From Polyporus tsugae (Eukaryota > Basidiomycota > Agaricomycetes > Polyporales > Polyporaceae): a DNA stretch of 64,000 nucleotides. The DNA is taken from positions 3,231,501-3,295,500 of the forward strand of contig JAHRBS010000010.1 of NCBI GenBank assembly GCA_024305745.1, read 5' to 3'. The notes below the pieces were generated by a model. The model saw only the letters and a list, made by a program, of their open reading frames with translations, was not told where the DNA came from and made no database searches. The position numbers and the translations under genes were made by a program. This document shows, one piece after another, positions 10,708-22,980 of this stretch (positions are counted from its first letter, which is position 1; each line of letters starts with the position of its first letter).

Positions 10708-12425
10708 TCACCGGCCAAGAAACTCCAACAGGGCGCCGGAGACCTGCTCCGGGTGGCTGACAGTGATGTCGTGCGGGCCACCCTCAATCGTGACGAGCTC
10801 GGCGTGGGGGATGTATGCCTGCACCTTTGCGGCGTAGCGGTACGGGACCACCCTATCGTTTGTGCCCTGTATACGACGTGAACTCCATGAGTTGGAAATC
10901 TCGCTAGGGAGATATTTACATCACGAAATGGAATCGAGACGCACCCAAATGACGAGGACGGATCCATTCGTCTTGCGCGAATGTCGGCCAAGGGCAGTAA
11001 ATTGTGGCGCGAGATTGCGCAGGGGGCCATCACGCATGGACGAGGCGAGGGCAGCGTTGTATCCTGGAAGATATGCTGATTGTATGCGCACAAGCTGTGG
11101 TAGATTGAACGTTAGATCAGGGCTGAGGGGCTGGAGCGGCTTCGGGCAGCGATACAAATAGAAACGGAATGCAGCTCACCTCGGGAATAGGATCGGAGGA
11201 TGCTTTCTGGTCCGCGAGGTATTGGAGATAGAGCTAGAGAGGGGGCGTGAGGAGGGTGCCGGGCAAACACGAAGAGGAAATGCGAAAACGAAGACGGTGA
11301 ATGGATAGTGAATGGAAAAAGACCAGAAACCAGCAGTAGAGGGCCATCAATGTGTCAAGAAGCGTACGGCTGACCAGGAGGATCCAGAGTCAAAGCGAGC
11401 AAGTAGGGCCGAGTACGCATGAAGACCAAACGGTATAACCATATGCGCACAGTAATGCTGAGTACTTACGCGGAAGGGGTAGCTAGATGCAACAACTTGC
11501 ATAAGGGGTGAGGAGAGGAATTTGGTTGTCCTGGACATGTCGGATGACTAGAGAGAAGGTCATTGAGGTCAACAAATGCGATCATGGCACGATGACACGT
11601 ACATCCATCAGCCCCGCACTGGCAATGAGCACAACCTTGTCATCGACAAGGTGAGGGAATTGTGCGCTGAAAGCCGCAGCAATTCCACCTCCCTACATTA
11701 TGCGCGCAATCAGCGTTTAGTTTGCATGCTATCAAGGCCTCGCACCATTGACACGCCAACTACGTTGGCTTTACTCCATCCAACATATTGGAGGAGTAAC
11801 GCGAGTTGCGTTGTGTAGAGGTTGGCGTCGTAAGTTGTATGTGGCGCGTCGGAGTAGCCACGTCCATAGAGGTCTGGAACAGAATTGAAATTGCACGCCA
11901 CAGATCCGCATATACGCGCACATACCATAGAGCAGGACACGATAACCTTTAGCAACAAGCTTTGGCGCAATATCTTTCCAAATGATGGCCGGAACGGAGA
12001 GACCGTGGATTAAGACCACCTAGATAAAGATAAAAGGTTCGGAAGGGGTCGACGTAATGATTAACGAAAGACCGTACCCGCCTCCCATTCTCCGGACCAA
12101 CGAGCCAGTAGCGAACCTATCAGGCAAGGTTGGTGGATATGAATGCGATAGAGGTGGAGAAGAAGGGGCGTACGGATCCTTGTGGGAACTTGACATACGC
12201 GCCGCCTTCATAGTAGTTATCTGGATATATTGACCAGCTTGGCGCGGATTTGTCGAGGGTGGCGAGAGACGGGTGGACGTAGAGCTCATTGGGCGTGTGG
12301 GGGAAGATGGTGACGAAATAGGCGAGGACGACCACAGCAGGACCGACGAGAAGAAACCACTGGAAGGCCGAGGATGGGGGCATGCTTGGCAAGAGGGAGG
12401 AGAGGTGCAGGTCGGGGGCGCTCAT
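10708..12425 (-). CDS. Membrane-anchored alpha/beta hydrolase, 347 aa
   Basis: Nine exons on the minus strand: 12425-12174, 12116-12078, 12019-11926, 11873-11746, 11692-11603, 11547-11470, 11233-11180, 11094-10945 and 10866-10708, totalling 348 codons. A single N-terminal transmembrane helix (FQWFLLVGPAVVVLAYF) precedes the catalytic domain. The oxyanion motif is VVLIHGLS, the nucleophile elbow GVSMGGG (Ser170), the acid GTNDRVVP (Asp299) and the base GGPHDI (His327), so the triad is complete. The fold is the alpha/beta hydrolase superfamily of esterases and epoxide-hydrolase-like enzymes; the substrate cannot be told. The start at 12425 was chosen because it directly precedes the membrane segment, although the frame is open farther upstream. 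It is divergent from the gene at 12742. Confidence 0.88.
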
Positions 12426-12741
12426 TCGAGAAGAGAGAAGAGGGGTCTTGAGCGAGGAGTCCGGGGAGGACAGCAGTACTTGACTCTGACTGTTAGGCTG
12501 AGAACTTGAACGCGTCTCGAACGGCGCACCCACGTCAGACAGCACCGTCAGTCCTTCCTCCGATGCCCTCGGAGTATCCTCCGCCCCCACGTGCACGAGA
12601 AGACTCCCGTCACGTGTGGCCTTCGCGCAAGGCGTTGTTTGTGCGTTGTTTGGCCGTGCTCGTCGCTCGTCCGCTTTCCCTCTGGCCGCTGTACATCCCT
12701 CGTCCCACCCCCCCCTTCAGCTTGCAGGGGCGTAACATCCC
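12426..12741. promoter_or_regulatory. Shared divergent promoter region, 316 bp
   Basis: Separates the start codons of the hydrolase (minus) and the disordered coiled-coil gene (plus). It is pyrimidine-rich towards 12700-12720 and contains CACGTG at 12612. No TATA box is evident. A coding frame continues into it from the hydrolase side but lacks support. Confidence 0.4.
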
Positions 12742-15700
12742 ATGCAGCCCATGTCGCATCCAGATGCACTACCCCTAGCTCTGGACGACATCATGCACAC
12801 CTTGTCTCCCTCCCCCACTCCCCAATCTCTCCCGCCAGAACCAACACAGGCTACCGTCCCCGAACACGCATTCCCATCCATTGCAAATAGTCTAGACAGT
12901 ACGCCAATCACAGACACCTCTATGCCACCTCCTCGAATACCTTCTCCGGAGCCCTTGGATCATTCCGAACTCGAATCCATGCGCGCCCGCGTGCAGGAGT
13001 ACACCTTGACTCTCGACTCCACAAACCAGAGGGAGTCCGATCTTGCTGCCATGGTGCGCCCCTCTGCGTCCTCCCCGACCATCGTTCCCTGAGCGCATGC
13101 TGTCAACAAGGTATTGCGCTTGACATCCCATCTACTGTTTCAACCATCTCCGGCCCAGCTCGCTTCCCAGGCAGAAACCATCGCAGACCTGACTTTTCAG
13201 AGAAACATGCTCCTCGTAGAGAGAGCGGAGGACCATGCACGCTTTGAGGCCGAGCGAGAGTCCTGGACCAGGAATGCTGATGCCTTGCTCGCCAAAGCTT
13301 GTGTTGCCCAGGAACCGATCGTCAGAGAGCAGGTGCGTACTCTATAATCCCCAACTTGATCTATTTCTACATGCGTACCCCCAGGAAACACAACGCTATA
13401 TATATCGGCTTGAGGACGATAACAAGGCGTACCGTCGCAAAGTTTGTGATCACTATTTCGTCTTAGGTCATCGCCTCAACTCTGTCTCACCAATAGCTAT
13501 CCGATACCCAAACGCGCATGTCCACGCTCGAGAATGAACTTGTTCGAATACGACCCCTTCTCACGATGCAAGCCACAGTGCTTTGCGACTCAGAACTCTG
13601 GCAGTCGGAGGCTCTTTCAGGTCTAGCACATAACCGCCTAGCGAGCTTCGGGAAGAAGCTGAAGGGTAAGGAGCGCGCGACGGCTCCTCCTGACACCGAC
13701 GCCATCTCTGTAAATGGTCGCACAGACAAAGAGGCTCCGATCAGCGCTGTACATGTTCGTCATACCGCGGATGGTCAAAAATCTGACCATACAACTCCGT
13801 CGTCCAGTTCTGTGCCAGCGGACCCGCGCCAGCCAACAACACAACCTGGTCCATCCCACCCGACAAGGTTGCTGAAGCCGAAGGTTGAGAAGCACCCTCA
13901 CGGTCACCGAAAGGATCGCGAAAGGGATAAAGACCGTGATATGGAGAAGAGCAAGAAATACCGGCACCGCATAGACCCCATTCCCCTTCTCGCCGATGCG
14001 CGAGCAGAGTGCATCCTCGTCGCCGCACGCAAGCTCGGGCGCGTGCGCGTAGGGGTGATCTCTGGCCTGGTCAAGGAACGACACAAGCCCGAGCGTGAGG
14101 CGGAGGTCTCTCCGCATATCGTTAAGGATCGCGCCGGAGAGCGTCAGGCGGAGGTCGTGAACACCACCGAAACGCGCCTCTCGCATGATGGCGAGGACCC
14201 ACCATCCAGTCCTGCTATCCCTCTCGCGCACGCTAAGGGTCCCTCACAAGCGCAAGGCCAGCGCTCCGCCGCCACAGCCCTTTCCTCCCCCAACCCACTC
14301 CCGCGCAAGCTCGCACCCACTCCTACTACATCGCCGTTTTCTGTCCCCATCGCATCTCACCAGCGTGGGGCGCCCCACCCTCAGCTTCCCCCGCACATGC
14401 ACCCCCAAGTCATGCAGCAGTACGCCGCGTCCACAGGTCCCGCGCACGACCGCCACCCACACCCACACCCGATTCCTCATCCGAGCTTCGTGTACTACCC
14501 GAGCAGCGGGCAAGGCCCCATGCCCCTCATGGTCCCCATTCCCTGGGGTGTACCCCCGCCCGGCACGCCCCCCAACAGCCACACCGTTCCCGCTATGAAC
14601 ACGAAAGGGAAGCAGGCACAGACACCGCAAGGACGGGCTCCCGGCGAAGCGCATACACGGACCCCCACACGTCCTCAGACCGCCCCGGGAGAATCGAAAT
14701 GCCCTTCGACGCCGATGGACTCGCTCGTGAGCGCCGCGCGGACGCTCATCGCCGACGAGGACGTCGAGGGCGAGCAGGAAACCCTACAGCAGGCTGCGCA
14801 AGACGGGGACGGGGACGGGGACGAGACGGAGGAGACTGAGATGGAGACCCCCGTGCGGAGACGCGGGACGCGGAGGCGCGCCGCGGGCCCCCCGCCCGAG
14901 AGCCCCATCCCAAAGCGGAGGCGGACGACGGGCGGGTCAAACGGCGCTGGTCTGGTGCTCCCCACTTCCGCTCTTCAACTCGCGGCTGGCCCGAGTACGG
15001 GTACGAGTGCCGCCACTGCTCCTGCGAAGACGACGCGACGCACGAGCAAGGCCACACCTGCCGCGGTGGCGACAGAAAAGCCGAAGCCCAAGGGAGGCCG
15101 CGGCCGGGCGAAGAGCAAGGCGCAGCCCCAGGAGGCGGAATCGCCCGTGCCCGCCGCCCCCGTCCCCACACAGGCGGTGCCGGTCACCCGCATCCGCAGC
15201 GCGCTGGACGTGCTGGCAGACCAGGCTGCGCAGGAGCAAGAGCGGCGGCCGTCGATGGATGCTGGGAGCGGCGGGGTGAGCGAGGTCGTCGAGCAGGGTT
15301 CGGCGGTAGCGAGTGGGAGTGGGGCCAGGAGTGGGCGTGGGCGATCGGCTTCGAGGGGGGCTTCGAGGGGGCGAGGGAGGGGCCGTGGGAGGGGGAGAGG
15401 GAAGGAGAAGGGGAAGGCTGTCGAGGTTCGAGCGGAGGTGGTTGAGCAGCCGGAGGTCGAACCTGAACCTGAACCATGGCCAGAGCCTGAGGCGAGCACA
15501 GAAGCTGAGGGCGATGGCGGCGCCGAGGCGATAGTGGCTGCGGGCGGGGACCGAGTGGTCGCTGGCGCAACCGCCTCCGTGGACTCGGACGCGAACCAGG
15601 TTATCGGCACCAACATGGATCCGGATGCGAACGCGCAGGTGGCGATGGACGTGACCACGCAGACGAAAGGGGACGCAGGTCCTAGCACTGAGGTAGCAGC

Positions 15701-16328
15701 AGGTGCGGAGGCGGCGGCTGACGTGCCTTCTACGGAGTGGGAGGACGCGCCGCCTGTGGATGCCGATCCACACCCCGACGAAGAGGTAGTCGGGACACCT
15801 TCGCACTCGTCACCAGAGCCGCCGCCCCAGCCCCTTCCAGACACCTTAAATCCTACACCCTCTTTCAAGCCGGCGGATCAGGATGTGCCGATGGCCACAG
15901 AAGGTGAAGGGAACACAACTCAGGAAACGCAGCCAACGCCTCTGGATCCCGAGACGATGCCGCGAGAGGAGGAGGCCCATCTTCCCCCTTCGCCCAAGTC
16001 CGTCTATTTAATGGAGCCCCTTATTCAGCCAGCTCCAGAGGTCTCCAATAGTGATGTTCGTATGAATGTCGATATTGGGGCGGTTGCGGAGTCGGCTCCT
16101 CCTATGGACCTCCCACACCAGATTACAGCAAACCCCAAACCAAGTACTTCTATTACACCCCACTCCGAGCTGCCCAGCCTTCAAACAGAACTCCCAGTGC
16201 ACATATGTCTTCCCGAACCGACAGCTCAAATTGCTATTGCTCCTCAGCCCCAGCCCCAGCCCGAGTTGGAAATCGAGAGTGGGGACGAGGACGCAGAAGG
16301 CTCCATCGTCGACGAAGACGAAGTATAA
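12742..16328 (+). CDS. Large disordered protein with N-terminal coiled coil, 1124 aa
   Basis: Four exons: 12742-13053, 13159-13332, 13385-13441 and 13497-16328, all joined in phase 0. Residues about 75-210 are heptad-rich and look like a coiled coil (LASQAETIADLTFQRN, YIYRLEDDNKAYRRK, MSTLENELVRIRPLL). The rest is low complexity: a basic Lys/Arg/Glu stretch, Pro/His-rich sequence, AT-hook-like KGGRGRAKSK, an RGRGRGRGRGRGK run, and an acidic tail ending ESGDEDAEGSIVDEDEV. Basic GR-rich and AT-hook-like patches suggest a nuclear, nucleic-acid-binding role, but that is inference. I recognise no catalytic domain. The donor of the third intron is GTTTGT, weaker than the rest. Confidence 0.75.
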
Positions 16329-16870
16329 ACATCTACACCACCTGCATCGCATCTACCCCCTTCCTTCCTGCTCCTTCCTTGGATTGTATCGTCTAGGATA
16401 CCAGTTGCTGTGACCTCATGCCCAGTATGTTGTGCTATACCTTGGTCCTTTCTTGTATAGCGTTCTTGGTTTACGCCCGTATGCTGTGTACATCTATCAT
16501 CATGAATCATCCTACTCCTGCCGCGTTTCCTATGTCGCAACCACAAGACTAACTCCGAATCGTCATAGAACGTTCATTCTCTCACTGTGCTCGGCGGCTT
16601 GTTTCCTATCTATGATTTATAGTGGATCAACTTTATGTTTTGCAAGCCAGTTACTGAAGTTCAGCCCAGGCTCCAACAGGCTCGAGGATTTTCTGAATCT
16701 TCATTGCGATGTTATAATTTGGTTATAATACTTAGGTGGTTTCCAACGTGCGCTTCCAACGTGCGTCTAATTGTCCTCCATGGTTCAGCGGAGTGGCTGC
16801 TACTACCACTCTGGTACCCTTGCCACATTCCACATTCCCATGAGCTGCTCTTGACGACCCGCGCACCGAC
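16329..16870. other. Intergenic, 542 bp
   Basis: 3' flank of the disordered-protein gene and promoter of SPT3. It contains an AT-richer stretch around 16600-16740 and a small direct repeat (CCAACGTGCG twice, 16743-16762). No gene is seen. Confidence 0.5.
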
Positions 16871-18240
16871 ATGGCTACGGCGACGAAGAAGACGACATAT
16901 GCCCCGGAAGCGTCGGGACACAGGGAATACAAGTACTCCCAGGAGATCTCGCAGATGATGTTCGTATTCGGCGAGGTTCAAGACCCCAACCAGGAAACGG
17001 TCAACCTCGTCGAGGATATCGTCCGGAGTCAGCTAATTGAACTTGTAAGTCGATTTATATGACACATAGAGCATCTGTAGCTGAATATGGGTTAGATACT
17101 CCAAGCCCGTGCACTTGCGTCGCGCCGTGGTGCGCGACACCTCTCTGCCGAGGACCTCATCTTCCTCATCCGACACGATCGGGCCAAGGTCAACCGTCTG
17201 CGGACATATCTCTCGTGGAAGGATGTCCGGAAGCATGCCAAGGACTCTGACGGCGGAGGGGGTGGAGGTGTTGAGGTCGAGCAGCTAGAGGATGGTGCGG
17301 ATGGTGCGTGGCTCTCCAGTTGTCCCTTACCACAAGCTTAACCGCACTGTCCGCTTCGGACTGTATACAGACAAACTTACCGCAAAGGCGCAGAAGATCA
17401 CGATAAAGCTTCCTTGGGAGATCATGAACATGTTCTCCGATGTGCTGCCCACGGACGATGAGGAGGACGAAGATGACATCGAAGCGCACGAGGCCTCCAT
17501 CCAGCGACTCAAGGTACGTCCTCCCCTCTTGCCGGAAGGCATAGAAATTACACTAGTGGAAGTGGAACTCTCCTGGGACGTCAGGGATCTGTTGAATTCC
17601 ACTTCCGCGGCCGGCAGGCCCTCCTCCTCGCCGCCTCCCGTCGGACCTCCACTATTGCTATGCTATATATCTTATACCTCTACTCCCACAGGAAGCCGAT
17701 GATGCGACGCGCCAGATGACGCGCGAGGAATACCAGCACTACTCCGACTGCCGCCAAGCCTCGTTCACCTACCGCAAAGCGAAGCGCTTCAAAGAGTTCC
17801 TCAACCTCCCGGCCTCGCTCGACTTCAAAACTGGCGACGACACCGTCGATATCGTCGGCTTCCTCGCGTTCGAGATGGTCCGCGCGCTGACCATCGCCGG
17901 CCTCGAGGTCAAGAAGTCGCTCGAAGACGCGTACATGCGCGATGCACCGCACGGGTCCGCGTCCTCGCCCGTGCTCGGCAAGCGCAAGGCGCACCTTGGG
18001 CTTGGGGGTGGCGCCGACGCGAAGCGCTTGCGCCGGGAGGAGAGCCCGGAGCACGATGCCGACCAGCCGCTGCCCGTATGCGCGTTGTTCGCCCAGCCAC
18101 CAGAGGCGAGGACTTCGCTGCGCCCGGAGCACATCCAGGACGCGTTCGCGAGGATGCAGGGCGACTGGGCGCAGCGGCGGTCAGCGGGCATGCGCAACCA
18201 CCGCGGCGGCCTCATTCGGACTACTGTCAGTCTCATCTAG
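16871..18240 (+). CDS. SPT3: SAGA complex subunit SPT3, 357 aa
   Basis: Four exons: 16871-17044, 17096-17303, 17371-17513 and 17692-18240, summing to 358 codons. The first histone-fold half is unmistakable: [27 protein letters not shown], then [18 protein letters not shown] and [11 protein letters not shown]. The second histone-fold half carries [14 protein letters not shown] and [15 protein letters not shown]. An acidic linker ([13 protein letters not shown]) separates the halves, as in other SPT3 proteins. The C-terminus [15 protein letters not shown] is typical of basidiomycete homologues. SPT3 helps the SAGA co-activator deliver TBP to promoters. A Gly/Glu insert near the second exon end is not conserved in my memory of the family. 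Confidence 0.95.
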
Positions 18241-18463
18241 AGCGTTACATCTACTATCTCCCCCGACTTGGATACCTCTCATGCTGTCGTGCTGTTTACG
18301 TATGTTTTCTATATCCTGTATTGTTTACCTGCTCTGTACTTTGGATACTGTGACAGCCCCGTCAAGATCTCTGTCTCCAATGAATCTTCTCTTTGCGCTT
18401 CTAGCAACACCTCGATGCCTTCGACTGCATGCTGCTACGTATAATCCCTGTGCGTACGAGGAG
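18241..18463. other. Convergent intergenic, 223 bp
   Basis: Overlapping 3' flanks of SPT3 and the F-box-like gene. Nothing else is seen. Confidence 0.5.
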
Positions 18464-19942
18464 CTACATAGTTCCATTCCACTTGATCAGTGGTTCAAGA
18501 TAGTGCTGCCCGGTCACCTCCGCGATACGAACTCTGTCCAAGGCCTTGTCATTGGAGAACCTCGCCCAAAAGTCCCGTACGAATATCCCGTCCCCCCACC
18601 TAGACTCAACTGGCTTTATGCGGGCAAGCCAGTCCTGCAAAAGCATTTCTTCGTCGTCATCTAGACGCCTCACGCCACCCTCCACTTTTCGCCGAAGGAC
18701 AACATCGCGGAAGTCTTCCTCGACGTCTTGGTGCGCGTAGTAGGGCACGAACACCACACGCGACGTCATTCCATGTAACTGCTCTCGGAAGTGAAAGGCG
18801 TCTGTGTAGTAGTCTTGACGAAACCTGCGAAGCACGTGAGTCGGGTCTCCCAGAAGTAGGACAGGCGTGCGAGGCCATGCTAAATTGGCTACTGTTTCTC
18901 ATTAGTGTTCGGTTGCTCTAGTGCACTTCTGCGTAAAACGCTCACCTATAACCGCCTCGAGACTCGCCTGCTCGCTGTTGTGTAGGCCGCGAGGACCCAT
19001 CGCCACTCGCAACGACACGAGCCCCGGCGCATCCATCGACCAGCGACGGAAATTTGTTGTTCCCCCGATGATATGGAGCCGCGACAATACAGGGAAGAGA
19101 AGGGTGCGTTGTGGTCGCAAGTCGAGATCCGAGCCCGCCTCCTCCGCCGGATCCCGAAAGACGAGAGTCGTGTCGTCCACCCCGCCCAACCAGAGCTCCC
19201 GAAGCTTCGGAAAGCAGCGGTACCCGACGTGCAGCGGCTCGAGTTTGTGTCGAGATTGAACGATCAGGCATAGCGTCTCGAGGTCCCCCGCCACGCTCTG
19301 CAGGAGGGCCTCAACCGCCGCTTGATGCTTGTCCCGAAGCGAATCCTCTATCCGCGTTCGAGCCTCTGAGCTCAGGTACTGCGTGTGAGGATACCACCTC
19401 CCGTCGTCCACGTTACGCTTGAATCTGGTCCGCCCTTGGTACCGAGCAGTCGCGAGGATGCACAAGTGTCGGACCCTAGGTGTCACAGAACCCTCCGCCG
19501 CGGCCGCGCGCCTCGCTCTGTCGAATTCGTGGAGGAAACGACGGAGCTTCCAGCTGGACCCACTCGCAAATATCACCGAGTTAGAGCGCGCCGCACGAGA
19601 GTGCGTATGAACGCCCCTCGACACCAGCGCGAGGGAGCACCCAGTGCGGCCCCCGTCCGTACAGGCGTGGAGGAACACTTCGTGCAGGAGTTCCGGGGGG
19701 AGTTGATCCAGGGGGAACGGGGCGAAGGAGATCCAACGCCGAAAAGTTCGCGATGGCTGTAAAGCCGCCCGCCGGCATTCGTGGTGCAAGGAGCCTCGGA
19801 CGCGTTTGAATCGTCGTGGACCCCTATCAAGTAGGACTAAGGAATAGACGAAAAGCAAGCCGAGGAAGACGGCAGGTGGCCATACATGGAGTTGATATTC
19901 GCCACGATCCGGAATGTAGACGTCGAAGGCTTCACAGGACAT
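18464..19942 (-). CDS. F-box-like protein with N-terminal hydrophobic extension, 474 aa
   Basis: Two exons, 19942-18946 and 18891-18464, giving 475 codons. The family hallmark FPLDQLPPELLHEVF, then ACTDGGRTGCSLALVSRG, sits at about residue 75, followed by leucine-rich-repeat-like segments (LETLCLIVQS, FPKLRELWLGG, LSRLHIIGGT). The C-terminus has the WLARIKPVESRW motif that matches WLDRI/WLERI in the paralogues between 27.5 and 33.6 kb. Unlike those, this copy has ~70 extra N-terminal residues with a hydrophobic stretch (AVFLGLLFVYSLVLLD) that could be a membrane helix. F-box proteins usually select substrates for SCF ubiquitin ligases; targets of this family are unknown. Confidence 0.8.
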
Positions 19943-20403
19943 CTGGATGCCTTGAAATAAATTCTGCAGCTGGGTAACAAGAAGTTAGACCTACTTGCCT
20001 GGCGGTTGCCTGGAGGATATAGGATATAGCGAAGGATTTTGAGCTGCCCTACGGATCCAACTTCATATAGTATCTTATATGTGTACGAGGGTGATAATTG
20101 CGCCCCTGTAACTTGGCGACCGAACGTGTCCAGGCGACAGGGCAACTAATACCTACGTTTGACACTCCTGCTCGTTGGAGACGCTGCTTGTGGTTTCAAT
20201 AAGCGGGCGGCATGAGCAAACAAATGAGAAGGCCATAGGCGTCTGAATCACAATAGGCGTCGCTACGAGAGAATGACTGAGATTGAGCGATCTCCAGCAG
20301 ACACGGAATGGATGTGAATCACCCGAAGAGTCCAATGCCAGGGCATCTGAACCAATCAAGGACAGCGTCCCAACTCCAAACCTACTCATTTCGTTCACGC
20401 TAC
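19943..20403. other. Intergenic, 461 bp
   Basis: Upstream of the minus-strand F-box-like gene and downstream of the epimerase stop. No coding signal is seen. Confidence 0.5.
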
Positions 20404-21986
20404 TTACGCCACAATGCTAAACGTATAGACAGATTGCCAGTAGTACTTGCGGTTGTGCTTCCCGCCGTAGATCTGGTCAACCGGCCACTCCGCTACAAGC
20501 ACACTCTCGTCAATGATTTGTGACCGGCACATTGGCATGGGGAAACTCACGCTGGTTGATGCCATCGGCCCAAGACTCCTGCTCAAGCGCGATGCAGCTC
20601 TGATCCCCGTAAATCGCATCGGGATGGGCAGCTCCGCCGCCCTGCGATGCCTTACGAGGAAGCTTGGCGAACCCGATACCTTCACAAGCGTAGGCCTGGT
20701 TCGCCTGCTGGTTCGTCGCAATGTCCATCCTATGCAGCACCGTGAGCCCCTCTGTCCAGATAAACCGATGCAGGCAGTGCTTACTTAATTCCAGACTTCG
20801 GACTGTACAGGCTACCCTTGTGCCTCAGGCGCGAACCCTGGTAGTCGAAGAGCCAGCAGTTGTCGTAGCCCATGCACCCCGTGCCACACGCGTTGACCGC
20901 CTCATCGACGTGCTCGCCTATGCGCGTAGGTCTGCGGAAGTCGAAAGGCGTGTTATTAACGTTGATGAGTTGGCCGGTTGCGACCTCGATGCCGTCCGAG
21001 GCCACGATCCTGTTTGCGTCGAGCTGGAGGATGTGGGAACCATTGTGGCCTGCTACTGACCCCGTCGCTGCGGGATCGGAAGCGTTGTAGTCGCCCCAGC
21101 CTCTGAATTGATCGTGATACGATTATAAGTAAGCTCAGGTGTGCACAAATCTGGGTATAAAGAAGACGCACTCGAGGTTCCAGTAATTGTGGGTGCTCAA
21201 CATGATGGGTGTATCAGCCCTTGTGCCGTTTTCGTCTGGGAGGACCTCGGAGTGGAACTCGATTGAGTACTTGCCACCGCTTAGCAGAGAGTATGTGACG
21301 TTCGTCTGGACCGTCCCAGGGAAACCCATGAAGCCATCAGGGTCGAGGAGGGAAAACTGGATCGAGTTGTTGGACACAGAACTCAGATTCCATGCACGAA
21401 AGTCATAGCCTGGTAGGAAAAGCGATTTGCATGCGCGACAATTCTTTCAAAGATGAGGCTGTACTAACCGATTGGGCCTCCATGGAGGGCAGCACGGCCG
21501 CTTGCATCGTTTAAGGGGACGTTATATACAGTCACGGAACGGCCGTCAGGGGTCGTGGTCGTGGAGTTGGTCGTGCTGTATGTCGGAGGGACTGCATACA
21601 TGCGCGCGTGAAAAGCACTAGACGGTAGTGAGGAGACGTGGACTGTACTCACCGGAAAACGTGCCGTTCCTGATTCTGCCCGCGTATCGACCCAGCACTG
21701 ACCCGAGCTGACCACGAAGGACGGTGTACGTTGTCCGGTTGTCGAAACCCATCACCAAATCCCTCTCCACGCCGTTCTTATCTTCCACGAAGAAATCGAG
21801 TAGTGCAGCTCCGAAGGGCATCCAACTGGCCTTGATTTTGCCATCGGGAGATAACAGAGTGTACTTCGTCAGCCTAGGATCCACGTCGTCCCTAGGGTCC
21901 GGGCGCAAGCCGTGGTTGATTGAGACGGAAAGGACCGAGGGAAGCAGCGACAAGAGGGGAACTCCGGAAAACTTGAGATTGACCAT
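20404..21986 (-). CDS. Aldose 1-epimerase (galactose mutarotase-like), secreted, 426 aa
   Basis: Six exons on the minus strand: 21986-21653, 21591-21469, 21409-21172, 21102-20785, 20729-20551 and 20492-20404, totalling 427 codons. The N-terminus MVNLKFSGVPLLSLLPSVLS looks like a signal peptide. Family motifs follow in order: GFDNRTTY, GRYAGRIRNGTF, ALHGGPIGYD, then LSTHNYWNLE with the catalytic acid His226, and near the C-terminus IALEQESWADGINQPEW with the likely catalytic base Glu387. A VYTFS strand ends the fold. The enzyme interconverts alpha and beta anomers of sugars. Several Asn-X-Thr sites fit an extracellular glycoprotein, so it may act on sugars released from plant polymers. Confidence 0.92.
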
Positions 21987-22827
21987 CCCGACGAGCAGCT
22001 TTGCGGAGCGACTTTGTTGTCAGATCGAAGGAAGCACCGCCAGCAGGCTTGGGGGCAACACTGACAGCAAATATAGGCAATAGGGAAGGGGGAAAGACGA
22101 CCGTACAGGCGAGCCTGTGCACTCGCGCACCCGCTATGTACCCCGCTCGGTCACACCAGGGCATTAAGGCACGAACGCCGGCGAAGGAGCATCAGGTTTT
22201 GAAAGTCTGAGAGATCGCAGCGGAGCCTGGCGTCATTGAAGTTGGAGACTTGCAATTGGTGTTATTTAGGCCCATAGACACGCATGACCATGATACTGAG
22301 CCTGTCCTAGCACGTTTAATTATATGACAGTGGTTGAATACAGCCTCTACGGTCCATTGAATCTATGACGCACCACAGCAGCACCTCTTGGGCTCCGAAT
22401 CCGGCCGGGTAGCGCGATGTTTTGTGCGAGCTGGTGCCGCGTGGTCCAAAGGTCCATAGTAGTAGCGCTGTGGTCGCGTTTGGTCAGAAGCCGGCATACG
22501 TACCGTGCGCTCGGAGAGGAATGGGGTCTGCGGGGGGTGGAAAGTCATGGGATGATATGGGCGTCGAGTTCAAGGCTTCAAGCAAGGTGTAGGCTGGCGT
22601 CAAAGTCTGCCCTCGGGTGCCATTCATTGACCGTGACCTCCCTTCTCCATCAGCAATCTGGTCCTTACATCCCTTTACCCAACATGTCACTGGTGTACTT
22701 ATTGTGTGGGTGACCAAGTTATGTGGCACGCAATTGATCAATATTAATGTTGACGACACAATGTAACTATACAGCAGTATGAATCCGTAGCGGGAACTAC
22801 AGTAAAGCGTCCGCGGGTGACCCAAAA
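21987..22827. other. Intergenic, 841 bp
   Basis: Promoter side of the epimerase and 3' flank of the broken HNH gene. Short frames exist on both strands but without protein-like features. Confidence 0.5.
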
Positions 22828-22980
22828 CTACATGGAAGACGCCACATTCTCCCTCCACTCGCTCACCTTCTGCCCCGCCCTCCTCCGTGCCTCCTGCTTC
22901 GCCTTCTTTTTCATGTCCACCATGTACTGACGCATCTCCCCCATCGACAACAGCGAGTTCGGGAACATCGCGATCATGTC

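Noticed and set aside
10187..10711. 174-codon minus-strand frame next to the hydrolase
   Set aside because: Low-complexity composition in the 3' flank; the hydrolase stop at 10708 lies at its edge and no family features are present.
14937..15868. Long minus-strand frames opposite the disordered-protein gene
   Set aside because: They are antisense of a GC-rich, low-complexity coding exon and consist of Arg/Ala/Pro/Ser runs; no start or splice support.
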